Source of the DNA: SIRX01 sp965214475
Lineage (GTDB): Bacteria > Actinomycetota > Rubrobacteria > Rubrobacterales > Rubrobacteraceae
Reading direction: 5' to 3'
DNA length: 64,000 nucleotides
NCBI GenBank assembly: GCA_965214475.1
Contig: OZ243953.1
Location: 2,852,001-2,916,000, forward strand
This document shows positions 10,046-18,147 of this stretch, one piece after another. Position 1 is the stretch's first letter; each line of letters starts with the position of its first letter. Both the position numbers and the translations under genes were made by a program. A model generated the notes under the pieces. The model ran no database searches. It was not told where the DNA came from and was given only the letters and a program-made list of their open reading frames with translations.

Positions 10046-11437
10046 TCAGGAGTCATTCTGCTCCAGATGTAGCTCCTTCTCCAACCATTCCAGTACGACG
10101 GCGGCGGTCCAGGACTGATCGTTGGCCCCGAGTGACTCTCCGGTAAAGGGATCGAAGTACTCCCCGAACCCGTGCTCGGAGATCTGGGCGAGGGCCGCTC
10201 GCCGGAGCTTCGCCGCCAACTCTACCTCTCTGCTCCGCCCTAGCGACCAACAGACGAGCCAGGTGATAATCGGCCAGAATGGGCCTCGCCAGTAGCTGCG
10301 CCGCTTGAATCCGGGATCTTCGGGGCTCGTGGAGGGCGGCAACGGACGGTGCAGATCCGGATGGCCCAGGAACTCGGCAGATTGCAGACGGCTTACCAGG
10401 GAATCGAGCCGGCCGGGCCCCAGGCCGCCAGCTACGAGCGGGGCGAAACCCGCTACGGTTCGCGCCTCTAGCAACTCATCGGCAAGCACATCGTAATCCA
10501 GGTAGAGGCCGAGATCCTCGTGCCAGCAGCGTTCCAGCCCCTCTCTTCCGCGGGAGATCCAGGCCCGAACGGATTCCCGATCCTCTTCGGGAGCTCCTAA
10601 TATATCTGCTATCTTCAGGAGTGCTTCGTTCGCCGCCACCAGTATCGCGCTCGCGAACACGTCCTTTACCTGAAACTGTTGCGACTCGTAGATGGCGTCC
10701 TCGTCGCACACGGCGCGTTTCATGGACTCGACGAGCCAGATGTAGCGCGTGTACTCGAAATCCGTAGGCCTCTCCGAAGGATCATCTACGTGCTGAAGAT
10801 CCTGTCGCTCGAAGTCTGGCATGTTCCCTACCTCCACCCGGCCAAGGGCCCCGTCCCAGCGGGGGGAGTTGTCCGTCCCGCTCTCCCACGGGTGGTAAAT
10901 GGTTATGAGACCCATATCTTCCCGATCCCGGTAGGTAAGTAGGTAACGGTGCCAGCCGAGCAGTTTGGGGTAGATGCGCTCCAGAAAAGCCCGCGTCTCC
11001 GTTGGATCCTCGTCCTGTTGCCGGGAGACCTCCCAGATGTGGAGGACGACGATAGCGTGGACCGGCGGTTGGCAGAGGCAACTAGTGTAGGGCGGTACGG
11101 GAGGAGCGTCAGGAGCGTCGGCGGTGCAGGACCAGTGGTCGGCGCCGGGGAAGTAGCTGTCTGCGGGGGCGTCTTCGTTGAAGACTATGTGCGGAACCTT
11201 ACCGGTCGTCCACTGGTGGTCGAAGAGGGTTTCGAGTTCCTGGGCGGCGCGACAGGTGTCCAGACGGGCGAGGCCAACGGCTATAAGGGCGCTGTCCCAA
11301 CTCCATTGGTGCGGATAGAGATCCGGGGCGGCTTTCGTCCATCCGCCCATGTCGTTCTTGTGCAACACCTGCTCGGCCTGGTGAACCAGACTTCGGTAGT
11401 CTTCGGCAGAGCCGCCCGGAGAATCAGCACCATTCAA
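10046..11437 (-). CDS. GH63 MGH1-like glycoside hydrolase, probable mannosylglycerate/glucosylglycerate hydrolase
   Basis: A 463-residue (alpha/alpha)6-barrel hydrolase. Recognisable blocks are HQWSWDSALIAVGLARLD near the N-terminus, YHPWESGTDNSPRWD in the middle, YWRGPFWPIITWL and HGFGEYFDPFTGESLGA near the end, as in the GH63 mannosylglycerate and glucosylglycerate hydrolases. A mannosylglycerate hydrolase has been characterised in Rubrobacter radiotolerans, which accumulates this solute; the length fits. It would hydrolyse the compatible solute to hexose and glycerate in the cytosol when osmotic or heat stress ends. The distinction from glycogen-debranching relatives cannot be made by eye. 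Confidence 0.85.
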   Translation of the reverse strand: MNGADSPGGSAEDYRSLVHQAEQVLHKNDMGGWTKAAPDLYPHQWSWDSALIAVGLARLDTCRAAQELETLFDHQWTTGKVPHIVFNEDAPADSYFPGADHWSCTADAPDAPPVPPYTSCLCQPPVHAIVVLHIWEVSRQQDEDPTETRAFLERIYPKLLGWHRYLLTYRDREDMGLITIYHPWESGTDNSPRWDGALGRVEVGNMPDFERQDLQHVDDPSERPTDFEYTRYIWLVESMKRAVCDEDAIYESQQFQVKDVFASAILVAANEALLKIADILGAPEEDRESVRAWISRGREGLERCWHEDLGLYLDYDVLADELLEARTVAGFAPLVAGGLGPGRLDSLVSRLQSAEFLGHPDLHRPLPPSTSPEDPGFKRRSYWRGPFWPIITWLVCWSLGRSREVELAAKLRRAALAQISEHGFGEYFDPFTGESLGANDQSWTAAVVLEWLEKELHLEQNDS

Positions 11438-11601
11438 AATTCGATCTCCCTTCTCGGACCCCGATAGTAACCGCTATCCTGCAGCGACATCTACTACCCG
11501 TTGGCCCGTGTTTCTTACCTTCTACAGTCCCTCCAACCGCCGCGCAAGTCAGCGAGAGCTTTGGGGCCAGACGTAAGACTTCAGAAATCCGGGCACTCTA
11601 A

Positions 11602-11739
11602 AGCTATGAAGGCGTAGAACAGTTTGGTGGTGGCGCTTCCGCCTCGGGCGACAGCTCGTCCGCCACGGTGGACAACAGCCTGACCGTAGACCAGAGCGTC
11701 GTCAGCGCTGGTCTGGACAGTGTCGTGTTTTTGCCATAA
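11602..11739 (+). pseudogene. 3' remnant of a gene of unknown function
   Basis: In the 448-bp gap between the GH63 and molybdoenzyme genes, one plus-strand frame reads VEQFGGGASASGDSSSATVD, then NSLTVDQSVVSAGLDSVVFL to TAA at 11737-11739. It has gene-like GC3 but no start codon after the preceding stop. The low-complexity Ser/Gly/Asp content resembles a secreted protein tail. The terminator at 11807 follows it. Confidence 0.3.
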
Positions 11740-11806
11740 CTGCAATAACGACGGGGTTCTGGGCAGGTTCGACCTTTTCGTCCTGAACTTCTAAGTTGTT
11801 TCTATC

Positions 11807-11850
11807 GGACCGGCGTCGCTATCCCCCGCTAGGGGGAGCCGGTCCGTTTT
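11807..11850 (+). terminator. intrinsic terminator
   Basis: GGACCGGC (11807-11814) pairs with GCCGGTCC (11838-11845), with a nested CCCCC/GGGGG stem, followed by GTTTTCTTGTTCTTTT. This is a strong Rho-independent terminator for plus-strand transcription. The only upstream plus-strand coding signal is the gene remnant ending at 11739. Confidence 0.7.
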
Positions 11851-11885
11851 CTTGTTCTTTTGTTCCTTCGGGTTAGCGGCGAATT

Positions 11886-12959
11886 CTACTCGACGGTGAC
11901 CGATACGCGCTGGACGACGTTGATCCCGTACCCGCCCTGGTTCCAGGATTCCCCGCCATCTACCGGCTGTGTCTTGCCGGACGCATCCGTCGCCCGCGCG
12001 CACAGCTCGTACTCGCCGGTCTCGGCGTCCCAATGGTAGGTCCAGTACGTCCAGCCGTAAGGCCCGACCGCGTCCGTAAGGTCCGCGTCTTTCCAGGACT
12101 CTCCACCGTCCGCGCTGAACTCGACGCGCTCGATGGGGCCGAAACCGGACCAGGCGCGGCCTTCCAAAGTTACGTTTCCAGCTTCTACGTGTCGCTTGCG
12201 GGAGAGGAAGTCCGGAATGCCGGGCGGGACCATGAGAGCGTGAGGGTGCTTGCGGGTTACGGGTGTGCCGGGGTCGTCTTCAGATTGGCGGTAGTTGTAC
12301 GTGATCGCCTGCTGGACCCCGTCGAAGGGTTCGTCTACGGCCCGGATCTCTTTGAGCCACTTGACCGAAGCCATGCCGTACCAGTCAGGCACGACGAGCC
12401 TTAGCGGAGAGCCGTGCTGAGGGGGTAGCGGTGCCCCGTTCATTTTGTAAGCGAGAAAAACCTCGTCTCGCAGGGCGTCCTCGACTGTCAGGCTCCGTTC
12501 GTAATCGTGCTCGAAGCCCTGATCTATGCCCCGGTCGTAGCCGGAGAAAACTACCTCCACAGCATCGTCCAGCAGACCCGCTTCTTGCAGGATCGGGCGC
12601 AGGGGTGTGCCCGTCCACTCGGCGCACCCGATCGCCTCGTCGTGCCAGGGGGCGGAGATCGCTCTTGGCGAGAGATGCGCCCGGCCGTTTCCGCCACACT
12701 CCATCATCACGGACTCAGTGACCTTCGGACGCGACTTTATATCTTCGAGCGACAGGGTGAGCGGGTCGTGTACCAGGCCCGTCACCGGAAGCTCGTAGGT
12801 CGCCGGGTCGACGTGTGGGATGTCGAAGTGGATCAGGAGATAGTGCATTCCGATGGGGGTGATCTGGTAACGCAACCCTTCGAGTTGCATGCCGGGGTTA
12901 CGAAGGGCGAGTCCCACCTCCTCCCGGTAGAATTCCGGGTCCGTGCCTGTCTCGGCCAT
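11886..12959 (-). CDS. sulfite oxidase-type molybdopterin oxidoreductase
   Basis: A 357-residue cytosolic enzyme with two domains. The first is the oxidoreductase molybdopterin-binding fold (about residues 40-220): VMMECGGNGR, equivalent to the CAGNRR block whose cysteine ligates Mo; IGCAEWTGTPLRPIL; HGSPLRLVVPDWYGMASVKW. The second is the Ig-like Mo-co dimerisation domain (about 245-357): EGRAWSGFGPIERVEFSADG. There is no Tat signal, so it is probably intracellular. Bacterial relatives oxidise sulfite or reduce other substrates; the electron acceptor is not encoded nearby. Molybdenum cofactor is also needed by the coxL product in this window. Confidence 0.92.
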   Translation of the reverse strand: MAETGTDPEFYREEVGLALRNPGMQLEGLRYQITPIGMHYLLIHFDIPHVDPATYELPVTGLVHDPLTLSLEDIKSRPKVTESVMMECGGNGRAHLSPRAISAPWHDEAIGCAEWTGTPLRPILQEAGLLDDAVEVVFSGYDRGIDQGFEHDYERSLTVEDALRDEVFLAYKMNGAPLPPQHGSPLRLVVPDWYGMASVKWLKEIRAVDEPFDGVQQAITYNYRQSEDDPGTPVTRKHPHALMVPPGIPDFLSRKRHVEAGNVTLEGRAWSGFGPIERVEFSADGGESWKDADLTDAVGPYGWTYWTYHWDAETGEYELCARATDASGKTQPVDGGESWNQGGYGINVVQRVSVTVE

Positions 12960-13078
12960 GTCGTTTGTCCTCCTTTAACGGATAACCTCTAATTATTCCA
13001 CAGGCGCCACCCTCCGGGAAAGTAGCGCCGCAGCCTGTACGCATCGGGGACGATAGACGTTTAGAATGACGACCAACT

Positions 13079-13702
13079 GTGGGAGAGCGTACGAACGAAC
13101 AATGGGTTTCCGCGCTCCGGGGGGCGGAACGGGACAAGGCTATCGCGGATCTGCGCGTGCTCTTGGTGCGGGGTCTCCGAAGCGCCCTGAACCGGCATAG
13201 TGGAGTCTCGGATTCGGCTATCGAGGACTTCGCCCAAGAAGCCCTGATAAAAATCCTCGACAACCTGGATTCCTTCCGGGGTGATAGCCGCTTTACCACC
13301 TGGTCGCAGAAGATCGGTGTTCGTGTGGCCTTCACCGAACTGCGACGCAAGGAGTGGCGGAACGTGTCTCTACAAGAAATAACCGACCGATACGATACCG
13401 CCGGGCGCGAGGCGCGAACGTTCGCAGATTCCCAACCCTCCCCCGAAGACCTGGCTACCCAGCAGGTCATGTTCGACACGGTGCGCCGGCTCATCTACGA
13501 GGAACTGACCGAACGGCAGCGGGAGGCGATTGTAGCGGTGATGCTGGGCGGCATGCCGCTCGAAGAAGCCGCCCGCCGCATGAACACCAACCGCAACGCG
13601 TTGTACAAACTGCTGCACGATGCCCGCAAAAAGCTGCGTAAGTGTCTGATCTCCGAGGGAATCTCTTTGCAGGACGTGAGGGCGGTGTTCGGTGGAGGGT
13701 AA
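13079..13702 (+). CDS. ECF-type sigma-70 family RNA polymerase sigma factor
   Basis: A 207-residue extracytoplasmic-function sigma factor. Sigma region 2 is SAIEDFAQEALIKILDNLDS followed by FRGDSRFTTWSQKIGVRVAF. Region 4 is LTERQREAIVAVMLGGMPLEEAARRM...LYKLLHDARKKL. It starts at GTG 13079; no Shine-Dalgarno is obvious, and TAGAAT lies 11 nt upstream, so the transcript may be nearly leaderless. The next gene encodes a zinc-finger anti-sigma protein 51 nt downstream, the usual pairing. Confidence 0.92.
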   Translation: MGERTNEQWVSALRGAERDKAIADLRVLLVRGLRSALNRHSGVSDSAIEDFAQEALIKILDNLDSFRGDSRFTTWSQKIGVRVAFTELRRKEWRNVSLQEITDRYDTAGREARTFADSQPSPEDLATQQVMFDTVRRLIYEELTERQREAIVAVMLGGMPLEEAARRMNTNRNALYKLLHDARKKLRKCLISEGISLQDVRAVFGGG

Positions 13703-13753
13703 GAAGTGCAGCATGTGTATAGTCTGTACATACGTTAAGCGTAGAGAGAAGCC

Positions 13754-14056
13754 GTGACGATGCTGGACCGCAAAGAACTAAACAAGTTGGTGCGGGCAGC
13801 CCTGGAGACCAGCGAGCACGAGCTTGGCTGTGAAGACTGTCTGGATCAGGTAGACAGCTTCGTAGAGATGGAACTCGCGGGACTGGATGCTGCCGCCGCG
13901 ATGCCGCTGGTTTACAATCATCTCCAGAAATGTGGCGACTGCCACGAGGAGTTCGAGGCTCTTCTGGTCGCGGTGCGGTCTGTAGAAGGCCGAAACGGAG
14001 ATAGCATATTCGACTTCGTGCGCCGCCTCTGGCGCGGAAGACGAGACGTTACGTAA
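13754..14056 (+). CDS. zinc-finger anti-sigma factor-like protein
   Basis: A 100-residue soluble protein starting at GTG. The zinc-binding anti-sigma motif Hx3Cx2C appears as YNHLQKCGDCHEEFEALL at about residues 55-72, and a further CEDC lies near residue 26. This is the ZAS/zf-HC2 layout that holds an ECF sigma factor inactive. There is no transmembrane helix, so it would sense a cytoplasmic signal such as redox change. It is in one operon with the sigma factor. Targets are unknown; the membrane protein at 14216 is a candidate. Confidence 0.8.
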   Translation: MTMLDRKELNKLVRAALETSEHELGCEDCLDQVDSFVEMELAGLDAAAAMPLVYNHLQKCGDCHEEFEALLVAVRSVEGRNGDSIFDFVRRLWRGRRDVT

Positions 14057-14111
14057 ATTATCTCAATCAATCGTGCAACTGGGTTAGGGCAACTTCTCCA
14101 CAAGTCCAAAA

Positions 14112-14128
14112 CTTACTCCCAGAGTAAG
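14112..14128 (+). promoter_or_regulatory. perfect inverted repeat between anti-sigma and membrane-protein genes
   Basis: CTTACTC (14112-14118) and GAGTAAG (14122-14128) flank 3 nt. It lies 56 nt after the anti-sigma stop and 88 nt before the next ATG, with no T-run. It may be an operator or a weak terminator separating the two units. Confidence 0.35.
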
Positions 14129-14215
14129 CTGAGAGGCATCCTGGAAGGGAAAATACAGACGTAATCGGCTGCCGGGAGTATAAACTATGGATAGGAAAGT
14201 TTAGGAAGGACTCGA

Positions 14216-15856
14216 ATGGATGAGATCCAGAAACGTCTGAATGATTTGTCGAAGAGGTTGTCTTCGATCGGCCGGGTGCGGTTGGTGATCGGGCTGGTCG
14301 TAGGCTTATTCTTTTTGTGGCTGATCTCCCCGGCATTCCACGGCTTGGTAATGCTGTTTTATGTAAACTGGCCTTTCTTTGTCGCGACGCTTGGCGGTTC
14401 GGCCCTGGTGTTCTACCTCTGGAGTGTAGGAGACAGAGACCCGGCCAAGCTAGTGGCCTTGGTCGTCACCATCGCCGTTGCGACCTACGTTATTACCGCC
14501 GCCCCTCTTCGGGACCTGAAGTTCCTGGACTCGATACAAGCCGAGGAAATCGTCGACATGCCCGATACGACGGGGGTGAGGTACCTCCCGTACGACGTGG
14601 CCGCCCGTTTCGGCCAGAATACCCAGGACAACTCGACCCTCGTACTGGGAGGCTTCGAGCCGCTGGACAATGAAGAGGGCGGAATAGACTGGGTGTCACC
14701 GAGAGAACCCAACGGTCCCTGGAACTCCATAGCCAACAACCAGGACGGGGCAATGATCATCGAGCCCGATGGGTCGACGGAGCTCATAAACCAAGAATTC
14801 CGGCGGGGTGAAGGCATGGCCCTCTACAGGAACGTACAGTGGAAACTCATAAGGAGCAAGTTCTTCGCCCATCACACGAATCAGTATTACATCATGGACG
14901 GTAAAGAACTACTCGGCATCGTACCTTACATAAGCTACAGGTTCTCTTTCCCGGTCATGGTGCCCAAGTGGGGCGGTGTTATGGTCGTCCATCCTGATGG
15001 AGAAACAGAGAAACTCACCCCGGAAGAGGCCACAAACGACGAGCGGTTCGAGGGGGAGAGACTGTATCCCGAGCAGTTGGCGAGGAAGGTGGGCAACGTC
15101 TGGAAGTACCGCAACGGTTACTGGAACACCTGGTTCGCCCACGAGGACGAAGCCACCATCCCCCAGATAAACGCCCCACAAGAGTCGCCCTCGGCTACCC
15201 TCGACGAGGCGACTTCAACCAATCAGATGCCGTTCCTCATACCAACCCAGAAGGGGCCGCAGTGGTTCTTGGCCGCCGAGCCTTACGGCAGGAGTTTCTC
15301 CATGTACCGGGCGATCTACGTCGACGCCCACAGTGGTGAGATTACCTACTTCGATCCCGGCACGGGCAGCTCCCTGATCGGGGTAAACAAGGCCCTGGAT
15401 TACGCCAAAGCCACTTTCCCCAACTACCAGTGGGGCCAGAACGCGGTAATACTCGAACCCCGCCCCGTAATAAAAGACGAGAACCTCTACTGGATGGCAA
15501 CTATCACCAACGCCGACAAGGCCGGCGTCAACCAGACCGTAATGGTCAACGCTTCCGAGCAGGGAGAGGTAACGGTCCTGGAGACCTACGCGGACGTAAC
15601 GGCCTTTGTAGAGGGTGAGAATACCGGCGAGACGGTAAACGTGGAAGATGGAGACGGCCTCTCGGAAGCGTCCGGAGACCCAGGGTCTTCTGAGGGATCG
15701 GGGTCTTCGGAAACACCTGAGCAGCAATCGTCACAGTCTAGTGGTTCTCAAGCGCCGGTCGATATTTCGGATATGAGCGAAGAGGAGCTTATAAAGATGA
15801 TCCGAGACGCCGCCGACGAGTTGGAAACCCGTGACTCACAGCAATCTCAACAATAG
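14216..15856 (+). CDS. large membrane-anchored protein of unknown function
   Basis: A 546-residue protein starting at ATG after AGGAAGGA. Residues 20-105 hold three membrane helices (VRLVIGLVVGLFFLWLI, VMLFYVNWPFFVATLGGSAL, LVALVVTIAVATYVITAA). A long extracytoplasmic or cytoplasmic domain follows, with YYIMDGKELLGIVPYISYRF, FPVMVPKWGGVMVVHPDGE and RAIYVDAHSGEITYFDPGT; the last resembles a PepSY-like beta hairpin. The tail is Ser/Glu/Gln-rich and disordered, ending in a short helix (SEEELIKMIRDAADEL). I do not recognise the family. Its position after the sigma/anti-sigma pair suggests membership of that regulon. Confidence 0.8.
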   Translation: MDEIQKRLNDLSKRLSSIGRVRLVIGLVVGLFFLWLISPAFHGLVMLFYVNWPFFVATLGGSALVFYLWSVGDRDPAKLVALVVTIAVATYVITAAPLRDLKFLDSIQAEEIVDMPDTTGVRYLPYDVAARFGQNTQDNSTLVLGGFEPLDNEEGGIDWVSPREPNGPWNSIANNQDGAMIIEPDGSTELINQEFRRGEGMALYRNVQWKLIRSKFFAHHTNQYYIMDGKELLGIVPYISYRFSFPVMVPKWGGVMVVHPDGETEKLTPEEATNDERFEGERLYPEQLARKVGNVWKYRNGYWNTWFAHEDEATIPQINAPQESPSATLDEATSTNQMPFLIPTQKGPQWFLAAEPYGRSFSMYRAIYVDAHSGEITYFDPGTGSSLIGVNKALDYAKATFPNYQWGQNAVILEPRPVIKDENLYWMATITNADKAGVNQTVMVNASEQGEVTVLETYADVTAFVEGENTGETVNVEDGDGLSEASGDPGSSEGSGSSETPEQQSSQSSGSQAPVDISDMSEEELIKMIRDAADELETRDSQQSQQ

Positions 15857-15964
15857 GACTTCTCTCATCACTCTCGGCGACGGCGGACGCATGTTGAGCT
15901 ATATAGGGGCGGCTCGCGCATAAACTGTTGTAGCAGCCGTTAGGTCGAGGGAAAGGAAGTGAAA

Positions 15965-16987
15965 GTGCGTAAAACTTTACTGACGTTGAGTATGATGGGA
16001 CTCGTTATACTATTGGCGCCTGCGGCAATGGCCCAGGAGGAAGCCAGCGACCAGCCGCCCGGGCTCGTCCAGGTGCAGAGCGAGGGCGACGTGAACGAGA
16101 CTTATGGCAAGACAGAAGAAGGACTCAAGGCGAACCCGGCGGTCTCCGTTGTAACTAGCGTCGACCATGCCGCCAACGCGCAGAGCGTCGGCCTGGATCT
16201 CCGTCCCACGAAGTTGTTAGTATTCGGCAACCCGATGCTCGGTACGCAGTTGATGCAACAGAACCAGAGGGTAGGCATAGACCTGCCGCAGAAGTTCCTC
16301 ACTTACGAAGATGCCGATGGACAGGCGCGCGTCGCGTACAACTCACCGGAATATTTGGCTAAGCGTTACGGCCTACAAAGTGTCGAAGAACCCTTGAATA
16401 AGATAGGAAACGCGCTCTCCAAGCTCGCCGGCAAGGCCGCCGGTGGAACCGTTGACACATCCGCCGCGGACGCGGCCAGTATAGAGTTTGGAGAGGGGCT
16501 AGTCTCGGTAGAGAGTTCTTTTAGCGTGGACGAGACGTTCTCCCGTCTGGAAGGGGCGGTCCAGTCGCAAGAGCCGCCCTCGGTCATCGCTAGCGTGGAT
16601 CACGCAGCCAACGCGCAGAGCGTTGGCCTGGATCTCCGTCCCACGAAGCTGCTCGTTTTCGGCAACCCGATGCTTGGTACACAGTTCATGCAAGACGCCC
16701 AAACGACGGGTATAGATTTGCCGCAGAAACTCCTGGTCTATGAGGACGTCGATGGCAGGGTGTTCGTTGTCTACAACGATCCGTACTATATCGCCGCGCG
16801 CCACGGCATTGAGGGACAGGACGAGGTGTTGCAGAAGGTCTCTGTCGCCCTGGACAAGCTGGCAACAACAGCGACGACACAGCAGATGCCCGAAACGGGT
16901 GGCATTTCGATTCTGGCACCGTCCGCCGCGCTTCTATTGGGAGCGGGAGTAATCCTGGCGCTCGTTGCGCGGAGGCGTACTTACTAG
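15965..16987 (+). CDS. exported protein with two DUF302 domains and a sortase-like C-terminus
   Basis: About 340 residues. A signal peptide (VRKTLLTLSMMGLVILLAP, then AMAQ) precedes two DUF302 domains with a nearly identical core: SVDHAANAQSVGLDLRPTKL, then LLVFGNPMLGTQ (near residues 60 and 208). The C-terminus has MPETGG, a membrane helix and RRR, like an LPXTG wall-anchoring signal. I take GTG 15965, which has AAAGGAAG at proper spacing, over the GTG at 15959. DUF302 proteins fold like TT1751 and have no proven reaction. The duplicated core DNA (16150-16260 and 16590-16700) shows a recent internal duplication. Confidence 0.85.
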   Translation: MRKTLLTLSMMGLVILLAPAAMAQEEASDQPPGLVQVQSEGDVNETYGKTEEGLKANPAVSVVTSVDHAANAQSVGLDLRPTKLLVFGNPMLGTQLMQQNQRVGIDLPQKFLTYEDADGQARVAYNSPEYLAKRYGLQSVEEPLNKIGNALSKLAGKAAGGTVDTSAADAASIEFGEGLVSVESSFSVDETFSRLEGAVQSQEPPSVIASVDHAANAQSVGLDLRPTKLLVFGNPMLGTQFMQDAQTTGIDLPQKLLVYEDVDGRVFVVYNDPYYIAARHGIEGQDEVLQKVSVALDKLATTATTQQMPETGGISILAPSAALLLGAGVILALVARRRTY

Positions 16988-17007
16988 CGTTCAGTTGTTT
17001 TTTGAAG

Positions 17008-17058
17008 ATGCTAAGCGCCCTGCAGATTCTTTTTGTGAGCCAGCAGGGCGCTTAGCAT
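17008..17058. terminator. 16-bp perfect inverted repeat between convergent genes
   Basis: ATGCTAAGCGCCCTGC (17008-17023) pairs perfectly with GCAGGGCGCTTAGCAT (17043-17058). It lies between the stop codons of the convergent DUF302 gene and the DUF4242 gene, so it can act as a bidirectional terminator. Neither side has a proper T-run after the stem. Confidence 0.65.
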
Positions 17059-17063
17059 TGGAC

Positions 17064-17339
17064 TTATGCCTCGGCTGTCGTTGGATCTATAGTCGCCTGT
17101 ACCTCGGAGACTTTGTTCGCCGGAAAACCACCCTGTTCAGCGTGTTCGCGGATCGCGTCTTCGTCGGGGGCTATGTAGGTGCAGTAGATCTTGTCGTCTG
17201 TCACGAAGCTCTGGACCCACTGTATCTGCGGCCCCATGTCGTTCAACACGTTGCAGGACGTCTGCGAAATCCCTTGTAATTCTTCTTTAGAGAGATCCCT
17301 GGCTCCCGGTATCTCCCGCTCGATCACGTACTTCGGCAA
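17064..17339 (-). CDS. DUF4242 protein, SCO4226-like nickel-binding
   Basis: A 91-residue protein starting at TTG 17337-17339 (read LPKYVIEREIPGARDLSKEE), with AAAAGGAG 7 nt upstream; the frame is open further but without support. YVIEREIPGA, IQWVQSFVTDDKIYCTYIAPDE and IREHAEQGGFPA match the DUF4242 family. Its Streptomyces coelicolor member SCO4226 is a dimeric nickel-binding protein; the histidine in EHAEQGG is one likely ligand. It lies 53 nt downstream of a NiCoT nickel transporter on the same strand, which fits a nickel-handling unit. Confidence 0.85.
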   Translation of the reverse strand: MPKYVIEREIPGARDLSKEELQGISQTSCNVLNDMGPQIQWVQSFVTDDKIYCTYIAPDEDAIREHAEQGGFPANKVSEVQATIDPTTAEA

Positions 17340-17391
17340 CTTGCTACTCCTTTTCTCGTGAAGCCTGTTTGACTTCTTTTGACAACCAACT

Positions 17392-18147
17392 CTAAAACGG
17401 ATACACGAATATTCCCAAAGCTCCCAGTGCGTACCACCCCCCAAAGGCCATGCTCACGACACCGAGCGCCGGAGCTACCCGCCTGAAATTGCGCGCTACC
17501 GGGCCTCCTGCAATAGCGAGCCCGAAAGCGGTCGAGAGTAGCGCCATCGAGAGCGCCGTACCGGCAGCAAAGAGTAACAGTGCGCTAGCGGCTTCCACCT
17601 TGTCGGAAATCGTGGAGAGCAGAAGCAGCGTCAGGCCGCCACTGCCTCCGATGCCGTGTACGAGCCCGATCCCGTAAGACGAGAGCGGTGTCCTTAGAGG
17701 TTTGGCGTGGGTGTGTTCGTGAGACGTATCGTCAGCGTGAGAATGGATGTGTCGGTGGACATCCCCACCGTGGTCGTGCTGATGGGCATGGAAAAGTCCC
17801 TGACGCCATCGCACTAACAACCGAGCTGCCAGCAACACGATAATTAGCCCGATCACAACTTCCGCCGCCTGAACTATCATCTCTGGCAGAAACCGTCCCA
17901 CGAGCACTAGCGGCAACCCTATAAGCAACAACGTAGTTCCGTGACCCAGGCCCCAGAGTAGGCCCATGAGACCAGCTTTCTTGACCTGCTCCCGCTCCTC
18001 CTCAGAGGCGATCAAGGTGGTGACCGCCGCTAGATGGTCCGGGTCGGTCGCGTGCCGCAAGCCCAGCGCCACGCTCACTACGAGCACCAACACCACGCTC
18101 CCCTGCCCGTGCATGAAGCCTTCGAGCCAGCCGTCTATGCCTGCCAC
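17392..18147 (-). CDS. NiCoT-family nickel/cobalt permease
   Basis: A 251-residue membrane transporter with about seven helices. The signature GLRHATDPDHLAAVTTLIAS carries the Hx4DH nickel/cobalt motif of helix II in the NixA/HoxN/UreH group. A histidine-rich cytoplasmic loop (residues 120-145: HAHQHDHGGDVHRHIHSHAD) probably buffers metal. It imports Ni2+ or Co2+ across the plasma membrane. It overlaps the upstream Nudix gene by 13 nt, so it is in the same transcript as the VWA and MoxR genes. No urease, hydrogenase or Ni-SOD gene is in the window, so the nickel client is unknown. Confidence 0.9.
   Translation of the reverse strand: MAGIDGWLEGFMHGQGSVVLVLVVSVALGLRHATDPDHLAAVTTLIASEEEREQVKKAGLMGLLWGLGHGTTLLLIGLPLVLVGRFLPEMIVQAAEVVIGLIIVLLAARLLVRWRQGLFHAHQHDHGGDVHRHIHSHADDTSHEHTHAKPLRTPLSSYGIGLVHGIGGSGGLTLLLLSTISDKVEAASALLLFAAGTALSMALLSTAFGLAIAGGPVARNFRRVAPALGVVSMAFGGWYALGALGIFVYPF

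Noticed and set aside
14216..15856. Assigning the large membrane protein to a known transporter or protease family
   Set aside because: Only the three N-terminal helices and a PepSY-like hairpin are recognisable; no catalytic or transport motif was found.
17008..17058. Classic Rho-independent terminator with T-run
   Set aside because: The stem is perfect but no T-tract follows in either direction; I keep it only as a bidirectional hairpin terminator candidate.
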